From Arachis hypogaea (Eukaryota > Streptophyta > Magnoliopsida > Fabales > Fabaceae): a stretch of 64,000 nucleotides of DNA. Under the pieces are notes generated by a model that worked only from the letters and a program-made list of their open reading frames with translations, made no database searches and was not told the DNA's origin. The stretch is taken from NCBI RefSeq assembly GCF_003086295.3, contig NC_092044.1, positions 253,001 to 317,000 on the forward strand. The letters run 5' to 3'. A program made the translations under genes and the position numbers. Positions 11,803-22,329 of this stretch are shown here, one piece after another. Each line of letters opens with the position of its first letter. The stretch's first letter is position 1.

Positions 11803-13560
11803 TCAAGACTTTATGTGCTTCAATTGTTTAACCTTCTCAAAGTCTAGAGGCTGGAAATTTCTTTCAACCTCCCAAGCTAGTTGTGACATACAATTAAATG
11901 TTGACTTGGCACCCTTTTCGTCCGTGACTTCTCCAGGGAAAGGAATGCGGACCTCGAATATGCCTTTTTGAGTCGATAACAAGCGCATGTCAAACCCCAA
12001 GCGATCAACCCATATCATCTTTGCTTCTAAGACCTTCAATGAGAAATCCAAGTCATTGCATAAGGTTTGAACTAATTTAGTTAAGCAATGTTCTATAGGA
12101 GCAAATTGCAGCACCAAAGTAAAACAAATATAGTTTAGGTGCAAACCTGGAAATCCAAATCAACATACACATTGCAAAAGCGAATAATGTCTTCCATATT
12201 GTTGGTGTTAATCTCACTGACTAACTTTTCTGCAAACTGTCGTAGAGGATCAGGTTGAGCGTTTTTGTAATCTAAAGAGCTGATCCATTCCCCATCCTAG
12301 AACACATGGGAACAGGTTACTTCCAAGATTGATTTCAAATGTTAACTGTTGGAAAATGGAAACTAAGCCAGCAGCATTAACAAGAAAACATCACACCTCT
12401 TGAAAGTCTTCCAACTGAAGAACCCTATCTACAGCAACAATGTACATAAGATCTTGATCCACTTCTTCTCCGAACCTCTTCCCCCACAATGAAACAAGGC
12501 GCTGCACAATGGCAGGGGATGTCAAACAATGAGGACTAAGATCTCATCAAAACACAAGCACGGTAGAACACTACATGTTCCTATAACCATGCCACCAAAA
12601 CCATAACAAAATACAAAAGCTTCCTTCTAGTAGAGTCATAGGCGAAATTGGTCATAGATGGTGAACTGAATCTAAATATGATTTAACAAGTGAGAAGAAA
12701 GAACAGACCTTGGTTGCACTCGTATCTTGTGGTTTGGTGAGGGTGCCTTGAAGTGTACACTGAGGAGTGCGCAACCCAGACTGGTTCAACTGATGAACAC
12801 AAAGTTCAAATCAATCTCTTCAATACAAATTCCTCCAACTAACATGCCTCTAACTAAACTAACTAATACATATCAAATGAGTAAATGAGAAATTTATATT
12901 GATCAACTTAATTTCCAGAACATACTAACATATTCTTCGATCTCATCTAGAGTATAATATGTTTTAACAGAATAGAACTAGTAACTGAAAGTATAACTAA
13001 CTTACAACTACCTTAACTAACTAACTGTCTATCTATCTATATGTAATAAAACATTTTCTTTTATTTTTTTGGAATCATTCATAGTAATTACAACTTAATT
13101 GGTTATAAGAAGCATAATTTAAAATGATGAGAAGGAGGCAGAGAAGCTTTAGCATTAGGAATGGCACCTGAACATGGAGGGAAGAAGGGGTTTGAGGAGA
13201 GAAGGGAAAAGTGGGATTCAAGAAGAAGAAAGGGGTGCCTTCATGAGGGTCAACGGTGAACCTGACGCCAATGGCCAAAGGGGAAGAAGAACCCTCATGA
13301 CCCTCATTGGTCAAAGCAGAGAGGGTTCCCACAGTGGCAAGCTCCATGATGGTTCTAGAAACCTCTGCGGGGAAGGGCTTCTTGTTGCTGTGAGTGCTCA
13401 ATTCGAAATGGGGTGCTTCTGAAACCGCGGAAAGGGAGCATTTTGGAGGCTTAAAGGAAGAGAAGTTGCTGAAATGGAAGTGGGTTCTGTTGGTCTTCGA
13501 ATTGGGTGTGAAGGGAGGTGCAGCTACGTGGCGAGCGGGAATGGAGCTATGAAGAAGCAT
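11803..13560 (-). CDS. Glutamyl-tRNA reductase-binding protein, chloroplastic (PGR7/GluTRBP-like)
   Basis: Plastid protein of the FMN-binding split-barrel fold. Its Arabidopsis counterpart binds glutamyl-tRNA reductase and anchors part of tetrapyrrole synthesis at the thylakoid. Five minus-strand exons join in frame: 13560 (or 13674)-13168, 12789-12709, 12501-12397, 12296-12147 and 12033-11803. Landmarks are AEVSRTIMELATVGTLSAL (barrel start), LRTPQCTLQGTL, WGKRFGEEVDQDLMYIVAVDR, then the C-terminal domain NMEDIIRFCNVYVDLDF, MIWVDRLGFDMRL and SQLAWEVER. The ATG at 13560 gives 319 aa and a Ser-rich, acid-free transit-peptide-like N-terminus, the family's usual length. An in-frame ATG at 13674 would add 38 residues with a run of leucines that looks like an ER signal, so I prefer 13560. 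Transcribed divergently from gene A. Confidence 0.88.
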
Positions 13561-13848
13561 TGGATTTGAGGTTTGAATGAGATCACAGTGCAGATGCAAA
13601 GGAAGAAGATGAAGAAGAAGGAGGAGGAGGATGATAACGTTGATGCGTTTGGAATTGGCCAATAATGGAACCACAACGAAGCTTGCTTTTTAATTTATTT
13701 TTTTATTATTTTCAAACAAGCATTAATTAATATTAATCTAAACTGTAATGTATATTATCTGAAACGACATTGCGTTTAGTGAGTGCATATTCATTACGCA
13801 GCGTTTGACTCACCAACCTCTCTACCTGCGAGGCTGCGACCTTCTCCC
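13561..13848. promoter_or_regulatory. Short shared promoter of a divergent plastid-gene pair
   Basis: At most 288 bp (174 if the upstream Met at 13674 is used) separate two oppositely transcribed genes whose products both look plastid-targeted. A CCAAT-like motif (GGCCAATAATGG, 13657-13668) lies inside. Head-to-head spacing this short suggests a bidirectional promoter; this is inference. Confidence 0.5.
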
Positions 13849-16800
13849 ATGGAGGTAGCAGCATCAACAACTCCAACTTGGTCGTGGTGGGGGCGCCACT
13901 CAACTCTTCCCTCCTTTCCCCGAAAAACCAGCTTCCTCCGTCTCCATCCACGCTTTCCGAACTTCACAGGTCAGTCACATAGCAACAGTAACGCTACTTC
14001 TTCCTCATGCTGCTGCTTCTTCAATTTGATATATTGGTATGTATCACCCAAACAAACCTCAAAGGACAAAGTTGGATTCTTTTTTGGTTGTTGGTAACAG
14101 GTTTGGGAGCTGCGTGTGGAAGCAGAAGAAGCAGTGAAGTGAACGTGTCCCCTTGGGATGATAAGCCCTTTGAGATGCTTCTAAATGGGAAAAGGGTTTA
14201 CTTTGATGAACAGGATGTGGTCACGTTTCTTGATCCTCCTAATGAATTAGTGCCTTTGGACCCTTCTTCTTATAACCCTGCTGCTTATCTTTGGTTAGTC
14301 ACTCTCTCTCTCTCTGCTTCACACTTCACACTTATGAATTATGATGATGGAACTTTTTGTCGATTCTTGATCAATTATAGGAAATGCTCCATTTGTCTTA
14401 CTTATCATTATGAGTTAACGGACAATGTTTCGAAGCTTTCCATTTCTTTAGTAGTTGGTGGAATCTTAGTTGATTGTTGATGTCATCAATTATAGGAAAT
14501 AGTTTCATTTGTCTCTGTTACTATTATTATTATTAAGACAAAATATGAAAGTTTGTGACTTTTGTACTAATTTTATATGCTACCATGTCCTATTGTATCA
14601 CATTTGTGCTTCATAGATTCATAGTCTATCCCATGATTATCATTTGTGATTATGTAATGTCGGTGTGCTGCTGTGAGGGAATACATTGCAACTAGATTTT
14701 TGGTTCAATAATGTCACCTTCATTTTCAGGAAAAAGATTGAAGATATTCCTGAGGAAAGACGTCATCGGCTGCTGCTTCTGTTAAAACCTAGGTATGTTC
14801 CTCTCTCCTTTATGGAAATACTTATATTCAGTAACTTAAATTTGTATTCCAAATTGATCTTTACTAAGTATGAGAGTGTATATCTTTGGGAGAATTTTGC
14901 AGACTTGTATCAATCGCTTGGCAGATAGCAGGTTCGCGATATGAGGATTCCAAACTTGTAAAGAAAAGTGCATCGCAGTTGTTCGCCAACTCCAACAAAG
15001 ATGATGTTATGCTTGAATATTATAACTGCCGAACAACCGGAGGTTAGTCAGGTGAATCGGTTCATTGTTATTGTAGGTACTGGTCATACATTAATATAAT
15101 GAATGCATTCTGTTCCCCATTACTCCATGCTGTTCTTGGAGAGGAGCAAAATGGAAATGAATTAAAAAATACAGTCCCCATGAAAAGGCCTATGGACTTG
15201 TTTCTTTTTCCTAGTTTCATGTAAACATATATCAGAGTGATTAAAAAATGTCTTTCCCTATTTAGCTCCTCAACTATGATACCAAAAATTTTCTAATTTG
15301 AATAATTATTTTAGAATCCCTTAAGTTGAATTAGGAACTGTTTCTTTCTCTGCGATTTCATCCTGCTCTTTTTAATAGCTTCTGCTTGCAAAATTCTTCT
15401 ACTATTGTACTTGAATGTATCTTTTTTGGTTGAAAAGAAAAGAAAAAAAAAAAAGAAATTTTCTGTATGTGTGAAAGAGAGAGAGTGTGTGTGTGTATAA
15501 TTCTCCTTCCATATTTAGCCCGTCTTAATCTTTAAAAGCTAAGGTTGATTTTGAACATTTGTGTCATAGGACCGATGCCACTTTCCTGGATAAATTCCTA
15601 CAGAAAGGTAAATTCACAATTCCTTTTTGCTCTTTGCTCTTGTAAAATTTATTTGAAGACTCTGGTTGATTCCTCTGCTACTTTTAAAGGCTATATTTTC
15701 TTGCACTGATGGGAAGGCCTATGGACGTCTCATTGGTAAGTTTATTACTTTTTGACTGAGAAATGCATGGATGCCTTTGCTCAGTTACTGATTCAAGTGA
15801 CATATGGCGATGAACTTACGTACCATTTCTTTTTCTTATATATCTCTAGTTTGCAGTGTTCCAACTGTGTATATCACTTTTATCTCAAATCACTTGCAGC
15901 AGCAAGTAGGCTAAACAAAAGAAAGAAAAAAAAGTAACATTATAGTATTTTTAATTGATTTATACCTTGAATCTTTGTATATTCATGCAATATTGTAATT
16001 GATGAGATGAACATTCAATTTTACTTGTCAATTTTCTCTGCTAGAGAGGAAGTAAAAAAGAAATGGTGACAAGTGACAACTTTTATGAGGAACTTTTATG
16101 ATTGATTTGGTGTGTTTGATTGTTCATATTGATCAAATAAAATAGCTATTATTAGAACAGATCAACAGAATATGTGCCCATACACAGAAGGAAAAATTAA
16201 AAGAAAATAAGAAACATCTAAATTTTCTAATTACAATATTTGAAATCTCTCCATAATGATGTCAACCTTGTATAGTATCACTCTTCACTTTTTTAGATTG
16301 TGATTTCTTAATGTCGAGCATAGAACTATAGTTGGAGATTGAAGAGGTTTCAAATGTTAGTCTTCCTTTAAATATGCTGATGTCATTGTGGTTTAATGAA
16401 GGATCTTTGAGGAATGCATTCGAGTTGATCAACCTTTTTTCATTATTTTGTTCTTTGGGGTGCCCTTATGGGTTGTGGGTGCATCATGGTTACAAGGTTA
16501 TACTTGATTGTCCTTGCTATTAACATCTTTTTCTGAATTTCACAACCACCCAGGTGGATCAATTTTGGCCCCATTTGCTGACTCTTTCGCTCCTTTGTAT
16601 TTTGCACTGAGAGACATTAAGGAAGTTATGCCAACTGAGCAGCCTTGTGATTTAGCATATGAATTTGGGGATGGGCTTTTCGATGTGAAAGAATTCCCAC
16701 AAGGCTTTCCAAAACCTGGTAAGCACCATTTGTTTCCTTCATACAATGTGTTTATGACTGTACGTTCATATTGCATCTTCATAGTATTATCATACCATTA

Positions 16801-17405
16801 TCTGAATTCTAAACTCGCCATAATTTTACTCTAAACTTCTCTATGATAGATTTCAGCATGGTCTACTACTGTGTCATTGTTTTCTTGGTGACCCTTTTAC
16901 CACTTCATATGTTTCTTAGTCTGTTGTCAATGTATACAATGGGCTGTTTATTTGGCCCAATATGAGTTAAAAAATGAACATCCAGGATAAAATACTACTA
17001 ATTTCTCAAACACAATACACCCATACTATCCAGAATAACCATCCGGATACCAGAGATAATAAACATCTGATATCCTACTGAATCGAACATCTCTAAACCC
17101 CCATTGTACACATTGTACATATACTTTATTGGCTCCCTATACTTCCTCATACCACATATAACAAACAGGGTGGCTATGCATCGTTTAAGGTGCTGGCACG
17201 TGCCGAATTTATTTAATTTCAGTTGTCTTTGGTATTTGCAGTTAAACATCCGTACCCTTTCAACGATCAACTTGTTATATATATCCGTCATATAGGTCCA
17301 GGGGTTTGTATAGGGCAAGCATGGCAAGAGGGAACAAGGATAGAGCAAGTGCCGAGAAAATTATGCAGCGAAATTTTAATGGTGAAGGATTACAGATCAT
17401 TGTGA
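13849..17405 (+). CDS. Conserved plant plastid-type protein of unknown function (gene A)
   Basis: Eight exons join in frame with GT..AG introns: 13849-13969, 14101-14293, 14730-14792, 14903-15042, 15570-15607, 15690-15735, 16554-16718 and 17242-17405, giving 309 aa. The first 40 residues are Ser/Thr/Arg-rich with few acids, as in a chloroplast transit peptide. The mature part holds KPFEMLLNGKRVYFDEQDVV, IEDIPEERRHRLL, PMPLSWINSYRK, a small glycine-rich turn (YGRLIGGSILAPFADSFAPL), EQPCDLAYEFGDGLF and a C-terminal PGVCIGQAWQEG region. I recognise it as conserved in plants but cannot name a function or domain. An upstream in-frame ATG at 13783 exists; 13849 gives the cleaner transit peptide. 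Fragments of this gene recur at 22.3, 27.7 and 48.6 kb. Confidence 0.8.
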
Positions 17406-17741
17406 GATCATTGAATGAATTATTTGTTATACAGTTTGTGTATTTGCCAAGTGATAGTAACGTGCGAATGTCTCAAAGGCATGCATGAAGGAAATATGAT
17501 TGCATTGCATCTAATGTTTTCTGTTTTAGTTAGAGATGGAATAGAGTGTATAGCTTGTCAAGAGAATAGCATGCTGTTAGAGGTTACTTTATTGAGAAGT
17601 GACTGCCAGTGTTTCGATCATAGTTTTGTAGACATTGATTATTCTGGTTGAAAAATGAATACTAGTAGTTGTATTAGTCGTTTATTTCAAATTCAAAATG
17701 TAATGATTTTATTAGGAGTGTACTTACCTATTCACTTTAAT
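17406..17741 (+). other. Gene A 3' flank, shared with copy B
   Basis: The 3' flank of gene A is recognisable again after copy B (to about 24256), so the duplicated unit includes it. At about 17742 similarity breaks and resumes near 19272. Confidence 0.6.
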
Positions 17742-18346
17742 TAGTATTTTTGTCCGTAATAATATTACTGAAATATACATTTTTAAAAATTACAATCCAC
17801 TTTGTTCTGACAGTATAGATTATGCATGGTACAAAAGATTTATAAAATTAAACTACCTTTACAAAAAAAGTCGTATATTGACAAAAGTCTCTGACTAAAA
17901 AAACCAAGGTATCTATAGATAAAAAATCAAATAATAAGATTTTTAGTTATTATTTTTATATGAAAATGTCTAATTTTTTATTAACAATTAATTTTAATAT
18001 TCGTTATCTAAAATTTGAAACAATTTATCATGTATACTTTTATATTTAATTAGGTGTTAAGTCTGTTGCAAAAATTGAAATAATTAATTTTTATATTTAT
18101 TATTTAAAAATAATTTTTTCTCTCTATGTATATAAAAATATAATTAAATATTAGCATAAAAAAATTATATTGATAGTTATAAAATTAATTTAAAATTAAT
18201 TTTTTTAAAACAATTAAATTTTGATTCTAATTTTTAATTATAACATTAGTATTCTCTCCAAATTATATGTAATAAATATTTGAAAGAAGAGAAATGAAAA
18301 TATAGATTAGAAAGATAAGTGGTGAATATTTGAAACTAAAAAAATG

Positions 18347-18349
<3 letters not shown>

Positions 18350-18416
<67 letters not shown>
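18350..18416 (+). repeat. (AAT)n microsatellite
   Basis: About 22 uninterrupted trinucleotide units, likely polymorphic between individuals. Confidence 0.95.
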
Positions 18417-18417
<1 letters not shown>

Positions 18418-18519
18418 TTTATTTGAATTATATTATTTTGTTAATTTTGTTTTCTGTAAAACAGAAAGGTAGAAAAAATAGAGAATGAAAAAAAAAGAGA
18501 GAGAAAGATAAAGATGAAG

Positions 18520-19260
18520 AATGACAGTGAGAGTTTGTTAATTTTGGAAGAAATAATTTTATTTTAATTGTAATAAAAAAATATCGGATTACATATTTTG
18601 ATTTGTCAAAATTACTAATATAAAATATAAATTATATATAGAGTAAAAATGGTATAGAAAAATAGAAAAATGGAGAGAGGTAGATGATAGAATTTAGGAA
18701 GGGAGTTTATTGATTTTGGAAAAAAATATTTTTGCTCAATTTTAATAAGAGAGTGTCATGTGAGATATTTGATTATTAAATTAAATAGTAATATATGATA
18801 CATAATATAGGTATATTTTAATTTTAATATTTTAATTTAAATTTTAATATAATTAAAGAATGTCATGTTGCATATTTTGATTGTCAAATTAATAATTAGT
18901 CATTGATATTAATAATGATATATAAAATAGATAGAGTGGTTGAAAGAATAAGAGAGATAGAGAAAGGAAGAGGGAGGAGGGGAGAACTCTTTAATTTTGG
19001 AGGGAAAGATTTGATTTCAATTGCAATGAGAGAGTGACATGTGACACATTTTAGTTGTAAAATTAGTATGAAGAAGGGGAGAACTCTTTACTTTTGAAAC
19101 GAAAGATTTAATTTCAATTGTAATGAGGGAATGACATATGACACATTTTTGTTGTAAAATTAGTTTGGAGGAGGCAAGAATTTATTAATTTTGAAAAAAA
19201 GGATTTAATTCCAATTACAATAAGAAAATAACATGTGACACATTTTGTTTATAAAATTAA
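18520..19260 (+). repeat. Diverged minisatellite, period about 95-110 bp
   Basis: A phrase of the form 'aattttggagggaaagatttgatttc...gacatgtgacacatttt...aaaattag' recurs about five or more times (near 18535, 18705, 18990, 19088 and 19182). Neighbouring copies in the right part are most alike, consistent with stepwise tandem growth. Confidence 0.7.
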
Positions 19261-19272
19261 AAATATATAATA

Positions 19273-20530
19273 GATCCATATCAGCATGCAATAAAAAGAA
19301 TTACTGTAGTTACAATTTATAAACCACGGTCTGAATTACACGCTTCTTCTTCACATAAAAAATAGTACAAAAATTTTTAACTGTGAGACATAAATTTCTT
19401 AACTTTAACATAAAAATTTTTTAAGATTTTTGGACTTGATGTTACAGTTTTTTTAATGTTTTTTATTCTTTTTCAATCTTCTTCATACATCATTTCTATG
19501 TTTTTATTGTAAACTAAAAAATAAAATAAAAAGTTGCATAATTACTTTTTATTTATTTATTCTTTTTCTTTGTTTGATATTTTTTTTATTTGTTTTATTC
19601 TTTTTAAAAGGTGAAATAAAAAAATTTATGAGTGTGAAACAAAAAGATTATGATACGAAGAAGAAGGTAGGAGAGAAAGAAAAAGAGTTTGAAAAAAATA
19701 CGAAACAAAAAATATCATTAAAATTTCTTTTGGAACACAGAAATTTTTTAATTTTTACACTAAAATTTTATTAACCGTGACACATAAAATAGAATGCTTC
19801 TTCTTCTTCTTTCTTTTTTTTGTTACTCTTCTTTTTTGTCATGTATTTTCTTTTCTTTGTTCTCTTTTTGTTTTCTAAAAAAAGAAAAAATAATGAAAAG
19901 AAAAAGGAAGAAGAGAAAAAGATGAAGAAGAAAGAAGAGAAGGAAGAAAAAGATACTATGATAATGATAATGAAGGAATACGAAGAAAAAGAAGAAGAAC
20001 ACAAAAAAAAATGTTCGTAACTAAATTTGATTTGGTTTAACTTAGTTAAAAAAAACTTAATTATCTAATATTTCTTTTTTAATACCAAATAAATATATAT
20101 ATTCTAACTCTCCAAGAGATAATAAATCGACCAAGTAACACCTGTTATGTTAGATAAGAGTTATTTAAACTAATTAATTTAAATATATTTTGATAAGTTT
20201 TATAAGAATAAAATTTAATTCTTTTGTAGATGTAATAGGATTTTTAATTAAAAAATTTAAAAATTTTCATACTAGAACTTAATGAGTTATAATGAGTTAA
20301 AATAATTGTAAAAAAATTTTTAGTTTAGATATCTATGAGTTATGTTATTTTTAATTGTTTTACCTTTTTATTGAAAAATAAAAAATTAATATATTAAAAA
20401 ATATATAACGAAAAATTTGAAAGATATTTTATTTTTGCTGTTATAATGTGTTATTAAAATGTCTAAATATAATAATTATTTAGTGCATGAATTAATTTTA
20501 TTTCGGACCGAGGAAAGCATTATACGTTTT
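19273..20530 (+). repeat. Array spacer, copy 1 (purine-rich)
   Basis: The same sequence recurs at 24257-25600 and 54645-55517: 'cagcatgcaataaa', long GAA/AAG-rich purine runs (19880-20010), then 'cctgttatgttagataagagttatttaaactaat' and 'ttaatataaaaaatatataac'-type DNA. The open frames in the purine runs are low-complexity artefacts. It links gene A's 3' flank to the thioredoxin-like gene. Confidence 0.75.

Positions 20531-20534
<4 letters not shown>

Positions 20535-20596
<62 letters not shown>
20535..20596 (+). repeat. (TA)n microsatellite
   Basis: About 30 TA units in the spacer. The homologous place upstream of copy 3 (about 63109-63120) has only a few. Confidence 0.95.
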
Positions 20597-20599
<3 letters not shown>

Positions 20600-20986
20600 C
20601 TAGTTTAACAGCCTACAAAGTACATATAATTACTAACTAGCTAGTGGGATAAAGTAAGGTATATAAAAAAAAGTGGTATAAAGTTTAAACTTAATTAGCA
20701 CATAGACTGAAAAATTTGTTAACTCCTGTAATAATACTACTTTTTTTTGTGTCAAATATAATAATACTACTTAATTAAACAAAAGAATGATAGGGTTCAC
20801 GATAAACCTGAGTTTATTATGTTTTTTTTTTTGGACTACCTGAGTTTATTTTGTTTAATATTTGTGTTGCATCCATTCTTTATTAGTAAAAATTATAAAT
20901 ATTGAAAAATAATAGTACACAAATATAACTTTATATTATACGATTTAACATAAAAAGTGAAAAACATTGTCCCATATAGAATATAT

Positions 20987-21012
20987 TGGGCCTTTATGTA
21001 ATATATTGGGCT
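20987..21012 (+). promoter_or_regulatory. Two TGGGC(C/T) boxes upstream of thioredoxin-like copy 1
   Basis: TGGGCC at 20987-20992 and TGGGCT at 21007-21012, about 100-130 bp before the probable first exon. The equivalent TGGGCC is present for copy 3 (63483-63488) and missing for copy 2, where an LTR-like fragment occupies the place. Confidence 0.5.
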
Positions 21013-21146
21013 TTTATTTCGTTTCTTCCACACTTAAATTTAAACATTCTTAAAGGATTACACTCAAATTTGAAATCGCAGAGACTCGCGCGAAATTCTT
21101 CTCCATCTCTGTTTCTTCGTAAGTTTCTCTTCTTCTCTTCGTTTTT

Positions 21147-21374
21147 AGTGCTCTGAATTTGGATTTTCTTCGCGATTTAGGTTCTCCTTCAAATCATTAT
21201 CACATTATTTACAATTGCAACAGCTCAATCCTAAATGCTAATTCATTTTTTTCTATTGTTAGTGCTCTGAATTTGGATTTTCTTCGCGATTTAGGTTCTC
21301 CTTCAAATCATTATCACATTATTTACAATTGTAACAGCTCAATCCTAAATTCTAATTCGTTTTTTTCTATTGTG
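21147..21374 (+). repeat. 114-bp tandem duplication in the 5' intron of copy 1
   Basis: The segment beginning AGTGCTCTGAATTTGGATTT starts at 21147 and again at 21261, and the two units are nearly identical. Copies 2 and 3 carry it once, so the duplication is specific to copy 1 and recent. It lies in the putative 5'-UTR intron (donor about 21119, acceptor just before the ATG at 21668). Confidence 0.9.
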
Positions 21375-21667
21375 TTGTTCTAGTTTTAGAAAATTCGGTT
21401 TCATGTTATATGCTAGGGTTTCACACTAGTTACAGTTCAGCATTATGTGTGCCTTGTTTTTAAGGAAAGAAAGATTATTAGATGAATTTTGAATTTTCTA
21501 ATGTTTTTGGTTCATAGTCATAAAGTTGGATCTAGATTTAGAACGAAAATATCTTTTATGTGTGAATTTTGGGTTGAATGTTTGCTGATTTTGAAGAGGG
21601 TTAACTTATGCTTGTCAAGTGAAGATTATTGTTAACTTTGCTGATTTAATTCTCGTTTTGTTCTAGG

Positions 21668-22138
21668 ATGGCGGGTGACGATGTCTTAGGTCTGGGAAAT
21701 AAGGCTCTGAGCGGCACCAAAAGAAAGTCTCCCGGTGACTCCTCAGAAGAAGGAAAGGAGAAGGAGGACAAGGGATTCCAAGTAGAATCCCCTGAGAAGG
21801 AAGAATCTAGAGATAACAAAAGAGCAAGGACAGAAGAGGAGAATGTCTCTGAAGAGGAGGAGCAGAATCAAGTTGGAGAATTAGGTTGCAATCCTGATGT
21901 TGCAAACCAAATGATGAACCATGCTCGCTTCTTTTTGTTACTCAAAAGGACTCCTTTTGAGGCCAGGGATTACTCCCTCATGACAGAAACAAGGAAGCTG
22001 ATCGGTCAAGTTCAGTTTCTTGCTATGGATGTATCGGAATATCCCAATTTTACGAGGCAATTCCCTGACGCTGGGAGGATTCCTTGTGTGACACTTTTTT
22101 GCGGATTCGAAGTGCTTAATTGGTGGGTGCGAAATTAA
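21668..22138 (+). pseudogene. Acidic NLS/thioredoxin-like protein, copy 1, frameshifted C-terminus
   Basis: A 156-aa frame starting directly after a TTCTAG|G splice acceptor. Residues 1-75 are acidic and charged with basic patches (TKRKSP; NKRARTEEEN). Residues of about 86-150 match a thioredoxin outline: LIGQVQFLAMDVSEYP (beta3-like), then RIPCVTLF with the cis-Pro position and a following Gly. No CxxC is present. Compared with copy 2, the frame is lost at residue of about 152 (a net +1 shift, about 4 extra bases), so the TAEEVAALAAPDN tail is encoded in another frame and the protein ends NWWVRN. It is either a dying copy or a truncated variant. I do not recognise a named family. Confidence 0.6.
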
Positions 22139-22329
22139 TGAGACTACTACTGCAGAGGAAGTTGCTGCGCTGGCAGCTCCAGACAATTGAGGCAGATCCA
22201 ATGCTTTTGTGCAGAGTATGTCAATGATAGTGATATATGGAAATAAGTGAAAATTAGGAGTTTATGCATATGTGAGATTGATGTTGTTTGGTGTTACTCA
22301 TGTAGGCTATGCATTATAATAGAAATTTC

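Larger units (their letters stand above)
17742..19272. mobile_element. 1.5-kb block present in array unit 1 but absent from unit 2
   Basis: In unit 2 the gene A flank runs directly (about 24256) into the 'cagcatgcaataaa' spacer. In unit 1 the same join is interrupted by this block. It is very AT-rich, has no coding sequence, and contains an (AAT)n tract and a diverged minisatellite. It may be a non-coding transposon inserted in unit 1, or DNA deleted from unit 2; I see no convincing terminal repeats. Confidence 0.45.

Noticed and set aside
19574..20020. Lys/Glu-rich and Phe/Ser-rich frames on both strands
   Set aside because: Low-complexity purine/pyrimidine spacer, repeated in the other array units without conserved frame.
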